DNA of 43,144 nt from H2-BAC3 sp045863035. Its GTDB lineage: Bacteria > Bacteroidota > Ignavibacteria > Ignavibacteriales > Ignavibacteriaceae. How positions within the stretch are numbered: position 1 is the first letter of the stretch; the number at the start of each line of letters is the position of its first letter. The DNA lies in NCBI GenBank assembly GCA_045863035.1, contig BTUV01000016.1, positions 1 to 43,144 on the forward strand, written 5' to 3'. Positions 17,367-28,000 of the stretch are shown here, one piece after another. The notes under the pieces are model-generated. The model worked only from the letters and a program-made list of their open reading frames with translations, had not been told where the DNA came from and made no database searches. Position numbers and translations under genes: made by a program.

Positions 17367-20222
17367 ATGAAAGTTTCGTTTTCAAAGATCTTTTCGATCT
17401 TCCTGTTCTTAACCTTCTCCGTCGTTTACGCACAGTCAGGTGTGGGTAAACTTGTCGGAAAAGTCATTGACGCAGGAACCAAAGAAGCCCTGATCGGGGC
17501 GAACGTTCTGATTGTCGGAAGTGCACAAGGTGCAGCAACCGATGTAGAAGGACGGTATTTCATCCTTAACGTAACCCCTGGTACCTATGAAGTTAAGGTC
17601 AGTTACGTCGGCTATGGTCCGAAAACCATCCAGGATGTCCGTATTGTCGCGAACATCACCTACGAACTCAATGTTGAGCTGAGCACCGATTTTACTCTGC
17701 CCACCATTGAAGTCAGTTCAAAGAAATTCTTTGAAGAAAAATCAACAAACACCACCAAGGTGCTTGATGCTGATCAGATAAGCAAACTGCCGGTAAAAGG
17801 CGTTGAAAAACTCGCCGGACTTCAGTCAGGCGTTGTAATTCAAGAAGGTTCAGGCGGTGCTGATGGTAACGCTACCATTAACGTTCGAGGCGGTCGCAGT
17901 GGCGAAGTTCTGTATATCGTTGACGGCGTTCCCCAGAATGACATTCTTTTTGGCGGCAACTCTGCTCAGGTATCAAACAATGCAATTGACCAGCTTTCTT
18001 TCCAGATTGGCGGTTACGAAGCAAAATACGGTCAGGCACAGTCTGGTATCGTTAACGTTACCACAAAATCAGGAAGTGCGAAGTATTCATTTTTTGGTGA
18101 TGTTCTCTCATCATCCTTTACTGATGACTACGGCTACAACCTCTATTCAGCAAACCTCGGCGGTCCGATTATTCCAGGAAACGCAAATCATACCATGTTT
18201 CTCTCAGGTGAAAGAGGATGGTTTGGTGATGCAAATCCAAGAGCTATAGATCTGGTGATCCCGACTAAGGGTATCTCAACTGCTGCTCTGCCGAATAACT
18301 CCTCAAGCGTTTGGAGATTCAGCGGAAGAACCATGCATAACTTCCAGCCGTTTTCGCTGCGTCTGGGTGCAAATATTAACACCCGAACCAGCAGAAGCTA
18401 TACGCATACCTATGCCAAAAATAACACTGAGCATAACCCGCTTAATGAAAGAGAAAATTACTCATTCAGCGGTCGTTTCAGTCATAACGTAAGTAATTCA
18501 ATGTTTTATAATATCAACGTTGGTTACAAAATCGAAAAGAATGAATCAGGAGACGGACTCTGGTTTGACAATGTTGAATCTTACGGTGATACCGCAGCCA
18601 ATAAACCATGGGTCAGACCTGGTGTTGTGCTTATTCAGGGAACCCGTGTAAGTCTTGACCCCGTTCAGTTATTCTATGACAAAGGACGTGTTTCCAACTC
18701 TTATTCAAAGCTGGCAAATGACAATTTAACCATTGACATTGATTTCACTAATCAGCTTAATAACCACCTTATTGAAATAGGCGGCGGATTTCAGTATCAT
18801 ACCCTCAGATACTGGGCTATTGCTCCGGTCGGTATTGCTATTGATAATAACACCAAAACTCTGAAAGAAAGAATTGCACTTCAGAGACCATTCTATTTTG
18901 GCTTTGACATCCTCGGTAATGAATCCGATGCTGATGAAAACACGGTTTACGGAACCGACAGCTATACTACCAGTACTGCTCCAAGAAATCCGACAATCGC
19001 TTATGTCTATCTGCAAGACAGATTTGAGCTGAGCGACCTGGTACTTAATCTTGGCATCCGCTGGGATTATTTTGACTCTCAGGCAGATGTGGTAAAAGAT
19101 GAGCTCTATCCTTATGCAGGCGGTTCAAATCCGGATGCATTTGATGACGGCGACTTTAAGATTAAAGATGCAGAGAGTTACATCTCACCAAGAATCGGTG
19201 TTGGTTTCCCTGTAACTGAAAGCACGGTTTTCCATGCACAGTTTGGTAAATTTATCCAGCAGCCAAGACTGATTGACGTATTTACGTCAACAAATTCACT
19301 TGACGGTTTAGTTACTGATGGTAACTTTGGCGTAAACACCGGTAATATCAACAGTGAAGTAACTACCCAGTACGAAATTGGTTTCAGACAGGTTCTCGGA
19401 AACAATGCCGGTGCGCTGAATCTAACCGCTTTCTACAAGAATACCAAAGGTCTTGTTAATGATGAGACCAGATTCTTCTACCGTGCTATAGGCGGTCAGA
19501 GAGATCGTTTTTATGGTCCTGCAAACTCTGACTTCGGTACTATTAAGGGTCTTGCACTCTCATTAACTGTTGGCAGAATGGACTATTTCTCATTCAACGT
19601 TGAATACACCTATTCGCTTGCTGAAGGCACCGGTTCATCCACAGGTTCATCAACCACCGCAGCTTTCAGAAACAACAATGGTGAAACTCCTAAGGTTATT
19701 GCTCCTCTTGATTTCGATCAGAGACATACCGGAGTTATAAATGTTGATTTCTCTGTACCTAAAGGAGACCTCGGATTTTTTGAGAGAAGCTCAGCAAACT
19801 TCCTGATATCTTTCAACAGCGGAAGACCTTATACTCCGCTTGAGAAGCAGAATATCACTCCGGGTGGCGGTTCTAACCTTGGTGACACCAAAGGTTATGT
19901 TAACTCAGCTTACGGACCAGGAAATTTCAGAGTTGACTTTAAACTCGAAAAATCATTTGAATTCGGCGGAGCAGTTCTTACTCCGTATCTCTGGATCGAA
20001 AATCTGTTTGATGCAGATAACGTAGTGAATGTATATCGCTCAACCGGAAGCCCTGTAACTTCTGGTTACCTGAAGACCCCTGAGGGCGCTGCTGTTGCAG
20101 CTTCAAGAGGTCAGTCTTATGTTGACGATTATATCGCTCTTGAAAGAGATCCGAATAATTTTGGTATTCCAAGATTAATTAAACTTGGATTCAGAGTTAA
20201 TTTTGCAAATATTAACTTCTAA
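17367..20222 (+). CDS. TonB-dependent outer membrane receptor with carboxypeptidase-regulatory-like domain
   Basis: 951 residues. After a signal peptide (residues 1-23, ending VYAQ) comes a carboxypeptidase-D regulatory-like domain at about 28-110 (GKVIDAGTKEALIGANVLI, GRYFILNVTPGTYEVKVSYVGY), then a TonB plug at about 120-235 (NVRGGRSGEVLYIVDGVPQND, with GQAQSGIVNVTTKSG at its end), then a 22-strand-type barrel. This domain order is common in Bacteroidota receptors, which take up or handle large substrates using energy from TonB-ExbBD. No SusD partner follows; instead a 1171-residue unrelated secreted protein starts 19 bases later. A GTGGAGAAG ribosome-binding site precedes the ATG. Substrate unknown; codon use suggests high expression. 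Confidence 0.88.
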   Translation: MKVSFSKIFSIFLFLTFSVVYAQSGVGKLVGKVIDAGTKEALIGANVLIVGSAQGAATDVEGRYFILNVTPGTYEVKVSYVGYGPKTIQDVRIVANITYELNVELSTDFTLPTIEVSSKKFFEEKSTNTTKVLDADQISKLPVKGVEKLAGLQSGVVIQEGSGGADGNATINVRGGRSGEVLYIVDGVPQNDILFGGNSAQVSNNAIDQLSFQIGGYEAKYGQAQSGIVNVTTKSGSAKYSFFGDVLSSSFTDDYGYNLYSANLGGPIIPGNANHTMFLSGERGWFGDANPRAIDLVIPTKGISTAALPNNSSSVWRFSGRTMHNFQPFSLRLGANINTRTSRSYTHTYAKNNTEHNPLNERENYSFSGRFSHNVSNSMFYNINVGYKIEKNESGDGLWFDNVESYGDTAANKPWVRPGVVLIQGTRVSLDPVQLFYDKGRVSNSYSKLANDNLTIDIDFTNQLNNHLIEIGGGFQYHTLRYWAIAPVGIAIDNNTKTLKERIALQRPFYFGFDILGNESDADENTVYGTDSYTTSTAPRNPTIAYVYLQDRFELSDLVLNLGIRWDYFDSQADVVKDELYPYAGGSNPDAFDDGDFKIKDAESYISPRIGVGFPVTESTVFHAQFGKFIQQPRLIDVFTSTNSLDGLVTDGNFGVNTGNINSEVTTQYEIGFRQVLGNNAGALNLTAFYKNTKGLVNDETRFFYRAIGGQRDRFYGPANSDFGTIKGLALSLTVGRMDYFSFNVEYTYSLAEGTGSSTGSSTTAAFRNNNGETPKVIAPLDFDQRHTGVINVDFSVPKGDLGFFERSSANFLISFNSGRPYTPLEKQNITPGGGSNLGDTKGYVNSAYGPGNFRVDFKLEKSFEFGGAVLTPYLWIENLFDADNVVNVYRSTGSPVTSGYLKTPEGAAVAASRGQSYVDDYIALERDPNNFGIPRLIKLGFRVNFANINF

Positions 20223-20241
20223 GCAAAGGAAGCGTTAAACG

Positions 20242-23200
20242 ATGATAAAGATTAATCAATTCAGATCGACGGCGGTAAGAGTGCTCCTCTTGCTGGCTGT
20301 TGTCTTTGCTGTCGGCGCCTCAAGCGGCGATGGTGTAAAAAGAACCGGCAATTCGCTCTATAAGAGCTCTGCCGAATTCTTTGTATTTAATATTAATAAC
20401 CTCACTATACCTGTTGACAACAAAGGCGTTATTGCTGACGTTGATCCTGGTACCGGTGCCGGCGGATTTTATGACGGCAATGTATTCCTCTTCTCAGCAG
20501 GTTTCTTTATGTCCGGTATCTCCAACGGTTTTATGTGGGCTAACGGTGTTCTCTCTGCATCAAGAATTGAAGATTATCAGCCGGGTCCGGTTGGTTCTTC
20601 AAGAACTGATCCTAAGAACAGAATGTACGTTGTTTCCGCACAGGATGAGGCCTTTGGTGCTTCATGGCTTGACTGGAAAGATGCAGTTTCTATCGGCGCT
20701 GACTTCCATGACGGCGACGGTGACGGTGCATATAATCCGGTTGATCTTAACGGTAATGGTAAATGGGACTCTAACGAAGACCGCCCTGACCTTATCGGTG
20801 ACGTAACCGCCTGGTGCGTTTATAATGACGGTATCGCAAAAGCTCTCAGAAGATTTAACGACGTTGAACCTCAGGGTGTTGAAATCAGACAGACCGTATT
20901 TGCGTTTGCATCTAAAGGTGTTGTAGGAAATATGCTCTTCGTCCGTTACAGAATCGTTAACCGCGGTACTGTAGCTGACAAAATTGACTCCGTTTATTTC
21001 TCTGTTGCCGCAGATCCTGATCTTGGCGATTACGCTGATGATCTGGTTGGCTGCGATACTTCTCTATCAGCAGGATACGTTTATAACGCAACTCCTGATG
21101 GACAGTTCGGTGCTAACTGCCCGACCTTCCTGATGGACTTTTTCCAGGGTCCTGTTGTATATATTCCTGGTGAAACCTTTGTTGATGCGAACGGTAACGG
21201 CGAGTTTGATGCAGGTGAAACTGCTCTCACACATGCAAATAACGTTCGTGGCCAGGTTATAGGAGTTGACAGCATCCCGGGTGCAAAAAATCTTCCTCTT
21301 ACCTCATTCACCCAGTATATGCAAAGCCATCCTACTCACGGTGATCCTAACACCCGCTTTGAAGTGCGTAACTACATCGAGGGTGGTAAAGGAAAAGACG
21401 GTGCACCGGTTGACCCTTGTGCCTGGACTTTTGGTAACGGTGGAGCTAACCCCGGAACTTGCGCAACCTGGAATCCTAAGTTCATGTATTCCGGTGATCC
21501 TGTTGCCGGTACCGGATGGATTAACACCACTCCGATTGATCAGAGACAGATGTCTAACACTGGTCCATTCGTTCTGAAAAAAGATCAGCCGATTGATATC
21601 GTTGCAGCTTATGTAGTCGGACGTGACCCGGCTCTCTCAATCAGATCAGTCAATAAAGCAAAAGAATATGATCAGATTGCTCAGTTGGTATTTGATTCTA
21701 ACTTCCCATCACCACCGGCTCCTCCGCCTGTTGTGTATGATGTTAAAACCGGTAATGGTTTTATTGACATTACCTGGCAGACTTCACCACAGGTGACCTA
21801 CAGAGCAGTTGATACCGTACTGGATATTGACCGCCGGCTTCAAGGTTACTATGTGACTGCTTACCGTACCAACAGTAAGGCAGATGAAATCTCCGGTGTA
21901 GTTAACTCTGCACGCGCGGCTTCATACGAAATGAATAACTTTATCCACGGCATTCAGCAGAAAAAAGCTAACGGTGCTATCGAAACCTATCTCGAAAGAC
22001 CATCTGATGATTATCTGCTTGATTCATCGCTTTTTGCTAAAGCAGATGAAGGACGTATCCGTCTCCGGATTACCGAGGATCAGTTTAACGGAGTTCCCCT
22101 GGTGAAAGGAAAAGAATATTACTTTGCCATCACTACGTTTACACTTAATCATAAAGTGATTAAGAATAAAGCAACCGGAACTTACGGTCCAGCAGGTGAC
22201 TATATTGACGAGACTAATGGTGCTGTTGATGAATATGAGACTTCCATCATTCGTGTTGTCTATGGAACAGATATTTTTTCACCGGCTTCTGATATTGGTC
22301 AGAGTAGTAAGGCAGCCGGATTTGCTGCCGGCGGCGTAAAATATCTTGTTGTTAATGATGGTGAATTAACCGGTGACAGTTATACCGTGTCATTTAAGAG
22401 TGATACAACTACTATCCCTTATTCATCTTCATTTTCATTAAAGAATAACCGCACAAATGCTTTATTAATTACGGATTCAAAAAATTATAATTTTGATTCG
22501 ACTAATTATGCAGGCAAAATTACAGAAGGTTTCATCCTAAAGGTTAAACCTGTAAATCCGTCACAGTCTTCCGCTGCTCAGCAGACTTATACTCCTGCAG
22601 CTTCTAAATGGTTCGCGGACTTTGACTTCCCTACCGGAAACATCGGTGCAATATATGCAGGTAAAGATGTTGCCGGCGTTAACGCATCCGCAATCGTTGG
22701 CGGTAAGCAGTCAAGCATTGTTAAAGCAAATCGTTTAAGAGCATTAGAGGTTCGTTTTGGACAGCCAGGCAAGGCATATCGCTATATGCATGCGTTTGTG
22801 GGAGCAACTCCTCTGACGCGTAATACCAGCTACAGATATGCCGGCGGTATTAATTCTACCGATACCCTTTCAAACCGCGGCGGTCAGATGGGTCTGTTCG
22901 GGCAGGGTTATGTTGATGTTCCGTTCCAGGTTTGGGTTAAGGACTCAATATACGGTGAAGAGAAACAGCTTGCAGTTGGCTTCTTTGAAAGATCATCTAA
23001 ATTTGCGGCTAACCCCGGAACTCCTGATGGTATCTGGTGGCCAGGAACAAGCGTTTTAAAGACGTTAGAAACAATTCTTATTTTTGACGCTCCTTACGAT
23101 GCTAACGGTGGTCAGATTGAATACACAGGCGGTGTTTTCGGTACTGACAGCGTATGGGCAGATCCGATAAAAGGATTTATCTTCCCTGCAAGTGCAACCA

Positions 23201-23757
23201 CTGTGACTGACGAACAGAAACGTATTGCAGCTTCACCTCTGTTTAATGCAATGTACGTCCTTAGTCTTAACGCAAAGGATTCGACAGTAACAGCGCCGGT
23301 TAACGGAACGTTAAAGATTCCTGTAGGCGTATATCCATATACAGATTCTGACTCTTATACTTTATCAACCAAACCAGGCGGCGCGTTAACCGCTGATGAA
23401 AAGAAGGATTTGTTTGATAAGGTTAATGTATTCCCGAATCCGCTGTTTGCATTCAATCCGCAGACAAGTTTTAATACTCTGGCGTATGCAGATGATCCAT
23501 TTGTAACCTTCACGAATCTTCCTGAAGTTGTTACGATCAAGATATATACTGTATCCGGCGCTCTGGTAAGAACGCTTACCCAGGCAGATAAGCCGGACGG
23601 AGTTGGTTCTCCGTTCATGCGCTGGGATCTTGAGAACGAAAACGGTCTGAGAGTTGCATCAGGAATGTACCTGGCTATAGTATCTTCACCGGAATATGGT
23701 GAAAAGATTTTGAAGCTTGGTGTTATTTTACCACAGAAGCAATTACAGAGATATTAA
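20242..23757 (+). CDS. Large secreted protein of unknown function with T9SS-like C-terminus (paralogue 1)
   Basis: 1171 residues; I do not recognise the main body. Residues 1-26 form a signal peptide. Calcium-loop-like segments lie at 157-180 (DGDGDGAYNPVDLNGNGKWD) and 315-326 (DANGNGEFDAGE). A Pro-rich hinge (PSPPAPPPVVYDV, near 492-504) leads to a fibronectin-III-like stretch. From about 1060 the chain has a T9SS/FlgD-like C-terminal domain (VFPNPLFAF, then VTIKIYTVSGALVRTL and a WDLENENGLRVASGMYLAIV block). It follows the TonB receptor by 19 bases and precedes a PorV-like barrel; a diverged copy lies at 25047. Codon use is of the highly expressed kind. It may be a surface subunit working with the receptor, but that is inference. 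Confidence 0.75.
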   Translation: MIKINQFRSTAVRVLLLLAVVFAVGASSGDGVKRTGNSLYKSSAEFFVFNINNLTIPVDNKGVIADVDPGTGAGGFYDGNVFLFSAGFFMSGISNGFMWANGVLSASRIEDYQPGPVGSSRTDPKNRMYVVSAQDEAFGASWLDWKDAVSIGADFHDGDGDGAYNPVDLNGNGKWDSNEDRPDLIGDVTAWCVYNDGIAKALRRFNDVEPQGVEIRQTVFAFASKGVVGNMLFVRYRIVNRGTVADKIDSVYFSVAADPDLGDYADDLVGCDTSLSAGYVYNATPDGQFGANCPTFLMDFFQGPVVYIPGETFVDANGNGEFDAGETALTHANNVRGQVIGVDSIPGAKNLPLTSFTQYMQSHPTHGDPNTRFEVRNYIEGGKGKDGAPVDPCAWTFGNGGANPGTCATWNPKFMYSGDPVAGTGWINTTPIDQRQMSNTGPFVLKKDQPIDIVAAYVVGRDPALSIRSVNKAKEYDQIAQLVFDSNFPSPPAPPPVVYDVKTGNGFIDITWQTSPQVTYRAVDTVLDIDRRLQGYYVTAYRTNSKADEISGVVNSARAASYEMNNFIHGIQQKKANGAIETYLERPSDDYLLDSSLFAKADEGRIRLRITEDQFNGVPLVKGKEYYFAITTFTLNHKVIKNKATGTYGPAGDYIDETNGAVDEYETSIIRVVYGTDIFSPASDIGQSSKAAGFAAGGVKYLVVNDGELTGDSYTVSFKSDTTTIPYSSSFSLKNNRTNALLITDSKNYNFDSTNYAGKITEGFILKVKPVNPSQSSAAQQTYTPAASKWFADFDFPTGNIGAIYAGKDVAGVNASAIVGGKQSSIVKANRLRALEVRFGQPGKAYRYMHAFVGATPLTRNTSYRYAGGINSTDTLSNRGGQMGLFGQGYVDVPFQVWVKDSIYGEEKQLAVGFFERSSKFAANPGTPDGIWWPGTSVLKTLETILIFDAPYDANGGQIEYTGGVFGTDSVWADPIKGFIFPASATTVTDEQKRIAASPLFNAMYVLSLNAKDSTVTAPVNGTLKIPVGVYPYTDSDSYTLSTKPGGALTADEKKDLFDKVNVFPNPLFAFNPQTSFNTLAYADDPFVTFTNLPEVVTIKIYTVSGALVRTLTQADKPDGVGSPFMRWDLENENGLRVASGMYLAIVSSPEYGEKILKLGVILPQKQLQRY

Positions 23758-23763
23758 AAAATG

Positions 23764-23783
23764 GGCGGGTGTAAAAGCCCGCC
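23764..23783 (+). other. GC-rich hairpin between paralogue 1 and the PorV-like gene
   Basis: GGCGGG (23764-23769) pairs with CCCGCC (23778-23783) around an 8-base loop. No T run follows, and the next gene's ribosome-binding site starts about 13 bases later, so it is more likely an mRNA-stabilising or partial-stop element than a full terminator. Confidence 0.5.
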
Positions 23784-23813
23784 TCTCATTAACCTAATAG
23801 GAGTTTGATAAAA

Positions 23814-24824
23814 ATGAAACAAGTTCTAATAATCTTTCTTATGGCATCCTTGGCCTGGGCCGGTGATGTTTCCAGAAAAGGAACTACCGGTGCTGATCAG
23901 CTCCTGATACCGGTTGGAGCAAGAAGTATTGCTACTGGCGGTGCGTTCTTGTCCAATACGACAGGCGTTGAAGCTATCTATTTTAATCCGGCAGGTCTTG
24001 ACCTCGCCAACAGCTCTGAGGCAATGTTCTCCTATATGTCCTACCTTGCTGATATGAATATCACCTACTTTGCGGCAGGTGCTAATTTCGGCGAAATGGG
24101 AAGTGTGGGAATTTCCTACAAGGGACTCGATTTCGGTGACATCCCTGTTACCACACTCGATGCCCCTGACGGAAACGGAGCAACTTATTCACCGGCTTTC
24201 TTCACCGTAGGGCTTACCTATGCAAAGAAAGTTACTGACCGCGTTGCAATTGGTGTGAATGCAAAAATGATACACGAAGGTATCATGAACACCTCTGCTA
24301 ACGGTTTCGCTGTTGATTTCGGCGTTCAATATCGCTTCCCGCAGAATCTTTCTATGGGTGTTGCCGTAAAGAATATCGGAAGCAACATGAAATATGACGG
24401 GCAGGATCTTCAGGTTAAGACCCAGATTCCTGGTTCTAACCCGAATTCAGCACTCGGCTCGTATGCTCCGGTAACTGAAGAGTTTCAGCTCCCAAGTTAC
24501 TTTGAAATGAGCTTAGCGTATGATTACAGATTCAATGAAGCAAACAACATTCTGTTTGGATCATCATTCAGAAATAACAATGCCGGTGAAGATAACATCG
24601 TCTTCGGTATGGAATATGATTTCAGCAAAATGTTCTTCGTTCGTGCCGGTTATGATATGCTCCTCCAGAACGCAGACCAGTCTATTTATGGTCTGGCTAT
24701 GGGTGCAGGAGTTAATTATAACTTCACAGACGGCATCAGCATGAGTCTTGATTATGCGTACCGGGACGTGCAGGATTTCCCGACCCCGAACCATATCTTC
24801 ACTTTGAAGCTTGGTCTCCAATAA
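23814..24824 (+). CDS. PorV/PorQ-family outer membrane protein
   Basis: 336 residues from the ATG at 23814 (AATAGGAG 10 bases upstream; an in-frame TTG at 23805 is less likely). After a signal peptide ending SLAWAG come the family's opening block (GADQLLIPVGARSIATGGAF, then VEAIYFNPAGLDLA) and an FadL-like barrel to the end. PorV in characterised T9SS machines carries finished cargo from the translocon to the attachment complex; many Ignavibacteria-type genomes have several PorV-like paralogues whose roles are not known. Its place between two large T9SS-type proteins and beside a TonB receptor supports a role in moving or anchoring those proteins. It is followed by a strong terminator. Confidence 0.82.
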   Translation: MKQVLIIFLMASLAWAGDVSRKGTTGADQLLIPVGARSIATGGAFLSNTTGVEAIYFNPAGLDLANSSEAMFSYMSYLADMNITYFAAGANFGEMGSVGISYKGLDFGDIPVTTLDAPDGNGATYSPAFFTVGLTYAKKVTDRVAIGVNAKMIHEGIMNTSANGFAVDFGVQYRFPQNLSMGVAVKNIGSNMKYDGQDLQVKTQIPGSNPNSALGSYAPVTEEFQLPSYFEMSLAYDYRFNEANNILFGSSFRNNNAGEDNIVFGMEYDFSKMFFVRAGYDMLLQNADQSIYGLAMGAGVNYNFTDGISMSLDYAYRDVQDFPTPNHIFTLKLGLQ

Positions 24825-24844
24825 TCAAAAGTGATTAATTGATT

Positions 24845-24879
24845 AGACGCCCGGTTGAAAGATCGGGCGTCTTTGTTTT
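24845..24879 (+). terminator. Strong rho-independent terminator after the PorV-like gene
   Basis: AGACGCCCG (24845-24853) pairs exactly with CGGGCGTCT (24864-24872), followed by TTTGTTTT. It closes the receptor, large-protein and PorV-like transcript. Confidence 0.9.
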
Positions 24880-24901
24880 AAAAGGGGAAGATAAATACGA
24901 T

Positions 24902-24932
24902 ACGGGGTACAATTGCCTGATGCCCCGTTTTT
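24902..24932 (+). terminator. Second, weaker terminator-like hairpin
   Basis: ACGGGG (24902-24907) pairs with CCCCGT (24923-24928) and runs into five T. The long 15-base loop makes it weaker than the hairpin just upstream; together they would insulate the next gene. Confidence 0.5.
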
Positions 24933-24952
24933 GCCTGAAATCTGCACACCGG

Positions 24953-24981
24953 TTGACTTAGATGTTATTTCTCCATATTTT
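24953..24981 (+). promoter_or_regulatory. Promoter candidate for the second large paralogue
   Basis: TTGACT (24953-24958) and TATTTT (24976-24981) are 17 bases apart and lie just after the two terminator hairpins, 66 bases before the chosen start codon. Confidence 0.35.
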
Positions 24982-25046
24982 TAAGCAAACATATTTTTTT
25001 GGATTTCCTCAGTTTGGGGTTGTCCACTCTTTTTTCCGGAGGGAAA

Positions 25047-28000
25047 GTGAAACTGTTCGATGTTCATAGACCGGTGTTTCGTACAATAGTTCTCTTCAGC
25101 GCTTTACTGTTGTTATCAGGTGCATATTATGGTGACGGCGGTGGAAAGCGAAGTCCTCAGAAATCCTCTGCCCTTAATGGCATCCTCATTAATATTAATA
25201 ATTTCCACATTCCAATAGATAACCAAGGCGTACTCGCCGACTTTGACCCAGGTACGGGTGCGGGCGGTTTTTACGATGGAAAGTTAATTCTCTTTTCTGC
25301 CGGATTTGTTCTCAGTGGCTATACAGATGACCTGCTCTGGGCTAACGGTGTTTTTAGTGCTTCACGAGTGCAGGACTATCAGCCGGGACCGGTTGGCTCT
25401 GATAAGGATGACGCCCGACATAAAATATATGTTCTGCGAAGTACAGATTTCCCCTTTGGTGATACATGGCAGGCCTGGAAAGACGCGGTTACGCTCGGAG
25501 CTGATTTTTATGACGGAGACGGTGATGGTATATATAACCCCGTTGATCGTAATGGTGACGGAAAATGGAACACAGATGAAGACCGGCCGGATTTAATCGG
25601 AGATATAACCGCGTGGTGCGTATATAATGACGGAGTTCCCAGAGCGTTGCGCCGCCTCACTGATGTTGAACCTCAGGGGATTGAAATTCACCAGACAGTT
25701 TTTGGTTTTGCCTCCCGCGAAAACATCGGCAATATGCTTTTTGTCCGCTATCGTCTTGTCAATAAGGGAACCAAAGCTGACCGGCTTGACTCTGTTTATT
25801 TTTCTGTTATCACTGACTCTGATCTTGGGGATTATTATGATGATTTAACCGGATGTGACTCTACAGTAGATGCAGGATATGTATATAACAAAACTCCGGA
25901 TGCAGTCTATGGTCTTAATGCTCCGGTTTTTTTAACAAATTACCTTCAAGGACCAGCCGCATATATACCTGATGTAACATTTACGGATGCTAACGGGAAC
26001 GGAGAGTTTGATGCAGGTGAGACTTCCTTATCAGAAGCGTACAATATAAAGGGAACAAGTATAGGGATTGATACTCTTTTCGGAGCAAAAAATCTTCCCA
26101 TGACTTCTTTTACTCATTTGCTAACCTACCAGGGGCACGAACCTGGTGGGAACAGTCGATTTGATTACAGGTACTGGCAGATTGGGGGTCTGAGTCGTGA
26201 TGGAACACCAATTGACCCCTGCACATGGCCTTTTGGTTCTGGTAAAAACGACCCATTGCATTGCGGAACGTGGAATCCGAAATATATATATTCAGGTGAC
26301 CCGGTGAGTGGTACCGGCTGGCTGAATATTTCCCCTATTGATCAGCGTTATATGATGAATACCGGCACTTTTACGTTGCACAAAAACCGGCCGGTTGATA
26401 TCATAACAGCATACATTTCGGGAAGATCGCCTGTCAGTAGTCTGCTTAGTGTAGGCACCGCCAAAGAATTGGCAAAGGCAGCCAGGAGCGTATTTAATAA
26501 AAACTTTGAAGGTCCGCCCAAACCGCCTGAGGTTGTTTATGATGTGCTTACAGGTAACGGCTTTATTGATCTGACCTGGCGCACCTCAGGAGCGGTTACC
26601 TACCGCGCGCTGGATACGATGCTGGGTTATGATCGCAAAACCCAGGGATTTTTTGTGACTGCATACCGGACAAATTCTCCGGAAGCAAAGATTGCCGGTG
26701 TGGTTAACTCAAAAGTGATTGCAAATTATGCAATGAAGAATATCATCTACGATGTATATCAGAAACAGCCGGATGGGGGAGTGGTTGTCCGGTTTGAACG
26801 TCCATCTGATGAATATCTTATTGATTCTGTACTGCATGCAAATCCCGATGCGGGGCGAATCCGCGTGAGGGTAAAAGAAGATGTGTTTAATGAAAGCCCG
26901 CTCATCAAGGGAAAAGAATACTATTTTGCTATTACAACTTATACGCTTAATCACAAGAATATTGTTCATAAGAGTACATATATATACGGTCAGCCGGGGA
27001 ATTATATAGATACGACCGGCACAGCTATTGAGGAGTTTAAGACCTCAATAATCCGGGTGGTTTACGGTACAGACCATTTTGAACCGCCTGCTGATATGGG
27101 GAGCGGTGCAAAGTCATCCGGTTATGCCGGTACCGGTGATATACGATATCTGGTTGTTAACAATAGCGAACTTACCGGTGACAGATATACGGTTGAGTTT
27201 AAAAGTGATACAAGCAGAACTACTTATCTTGCTACGTATTCCCTGAAGAATAACAGAACCGGTGAGTATCTGATAACCGATTCAAAGTCTTATGTTTTTG
27301 ACACGATGAATTATGCCGGCAAAGCAACCGAGGGATTTCTTCTCAAAGTAAAATATGCAAAACCGCAGCTCGCTGATGAAACAAAACAACAATATCTGCC
27401 GGAAGCGAACAGATGGTTTTCTCCACTTAGCGTTGTTTCAAGCAGTGGCGCTATCTATGCCGGCCGGGATATGAACTGGGTTACAAGTCAGATAGTTGGC
27501 CGGAGACAGTCAACGATTATGAAAATGAACCGGCTGCGTGCTGTTGAAGTTCGCTTTGGACAACCGGGTAAGGCCTACCGTTACATGAACGGATATGTTG
27601 GTCAGACAACTTATGAGCGGGCGAATTCTTTCCGGTATGCGGGTGGTATTACTTCAACTGATACTCTTTCCACTCGCGGTGGCTTTATGGCTAAATATGG
27701 GGAGGGATTTGTAGATGTTCCATTTCAGGTGTGGGTTAAGGACTCAGTGTATGGAGAGGAACGGCAATTAGCGACCGGGTTTATTGAGAAATCCTCAAAA
27801 CTTATTGGTGGTAATCCAGACGGTAACTGGTTTCCCGGGACAGATGTACGTTTTTCATTGGAAGCAATAATAGTATTTGATGCTCCGTATGACCCCTCAG
27901 GCAGTCAGATAATATATACGGGAGGTGTTTTTGGAAACGATATTGCCTGGGCAGACCTCAGTGGTTACCGGTTCCCGCCGGGTGCTACGACTGTTACTGA

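Noticed and set aside
24999..25046. TTG at 24999 as the start of the second large paralogue
   Set aside because: From GTG 25047 the signal peptide aligns residue by residue in length with that of the first paralogue and GGAGG is next to it; the longer form has no support.
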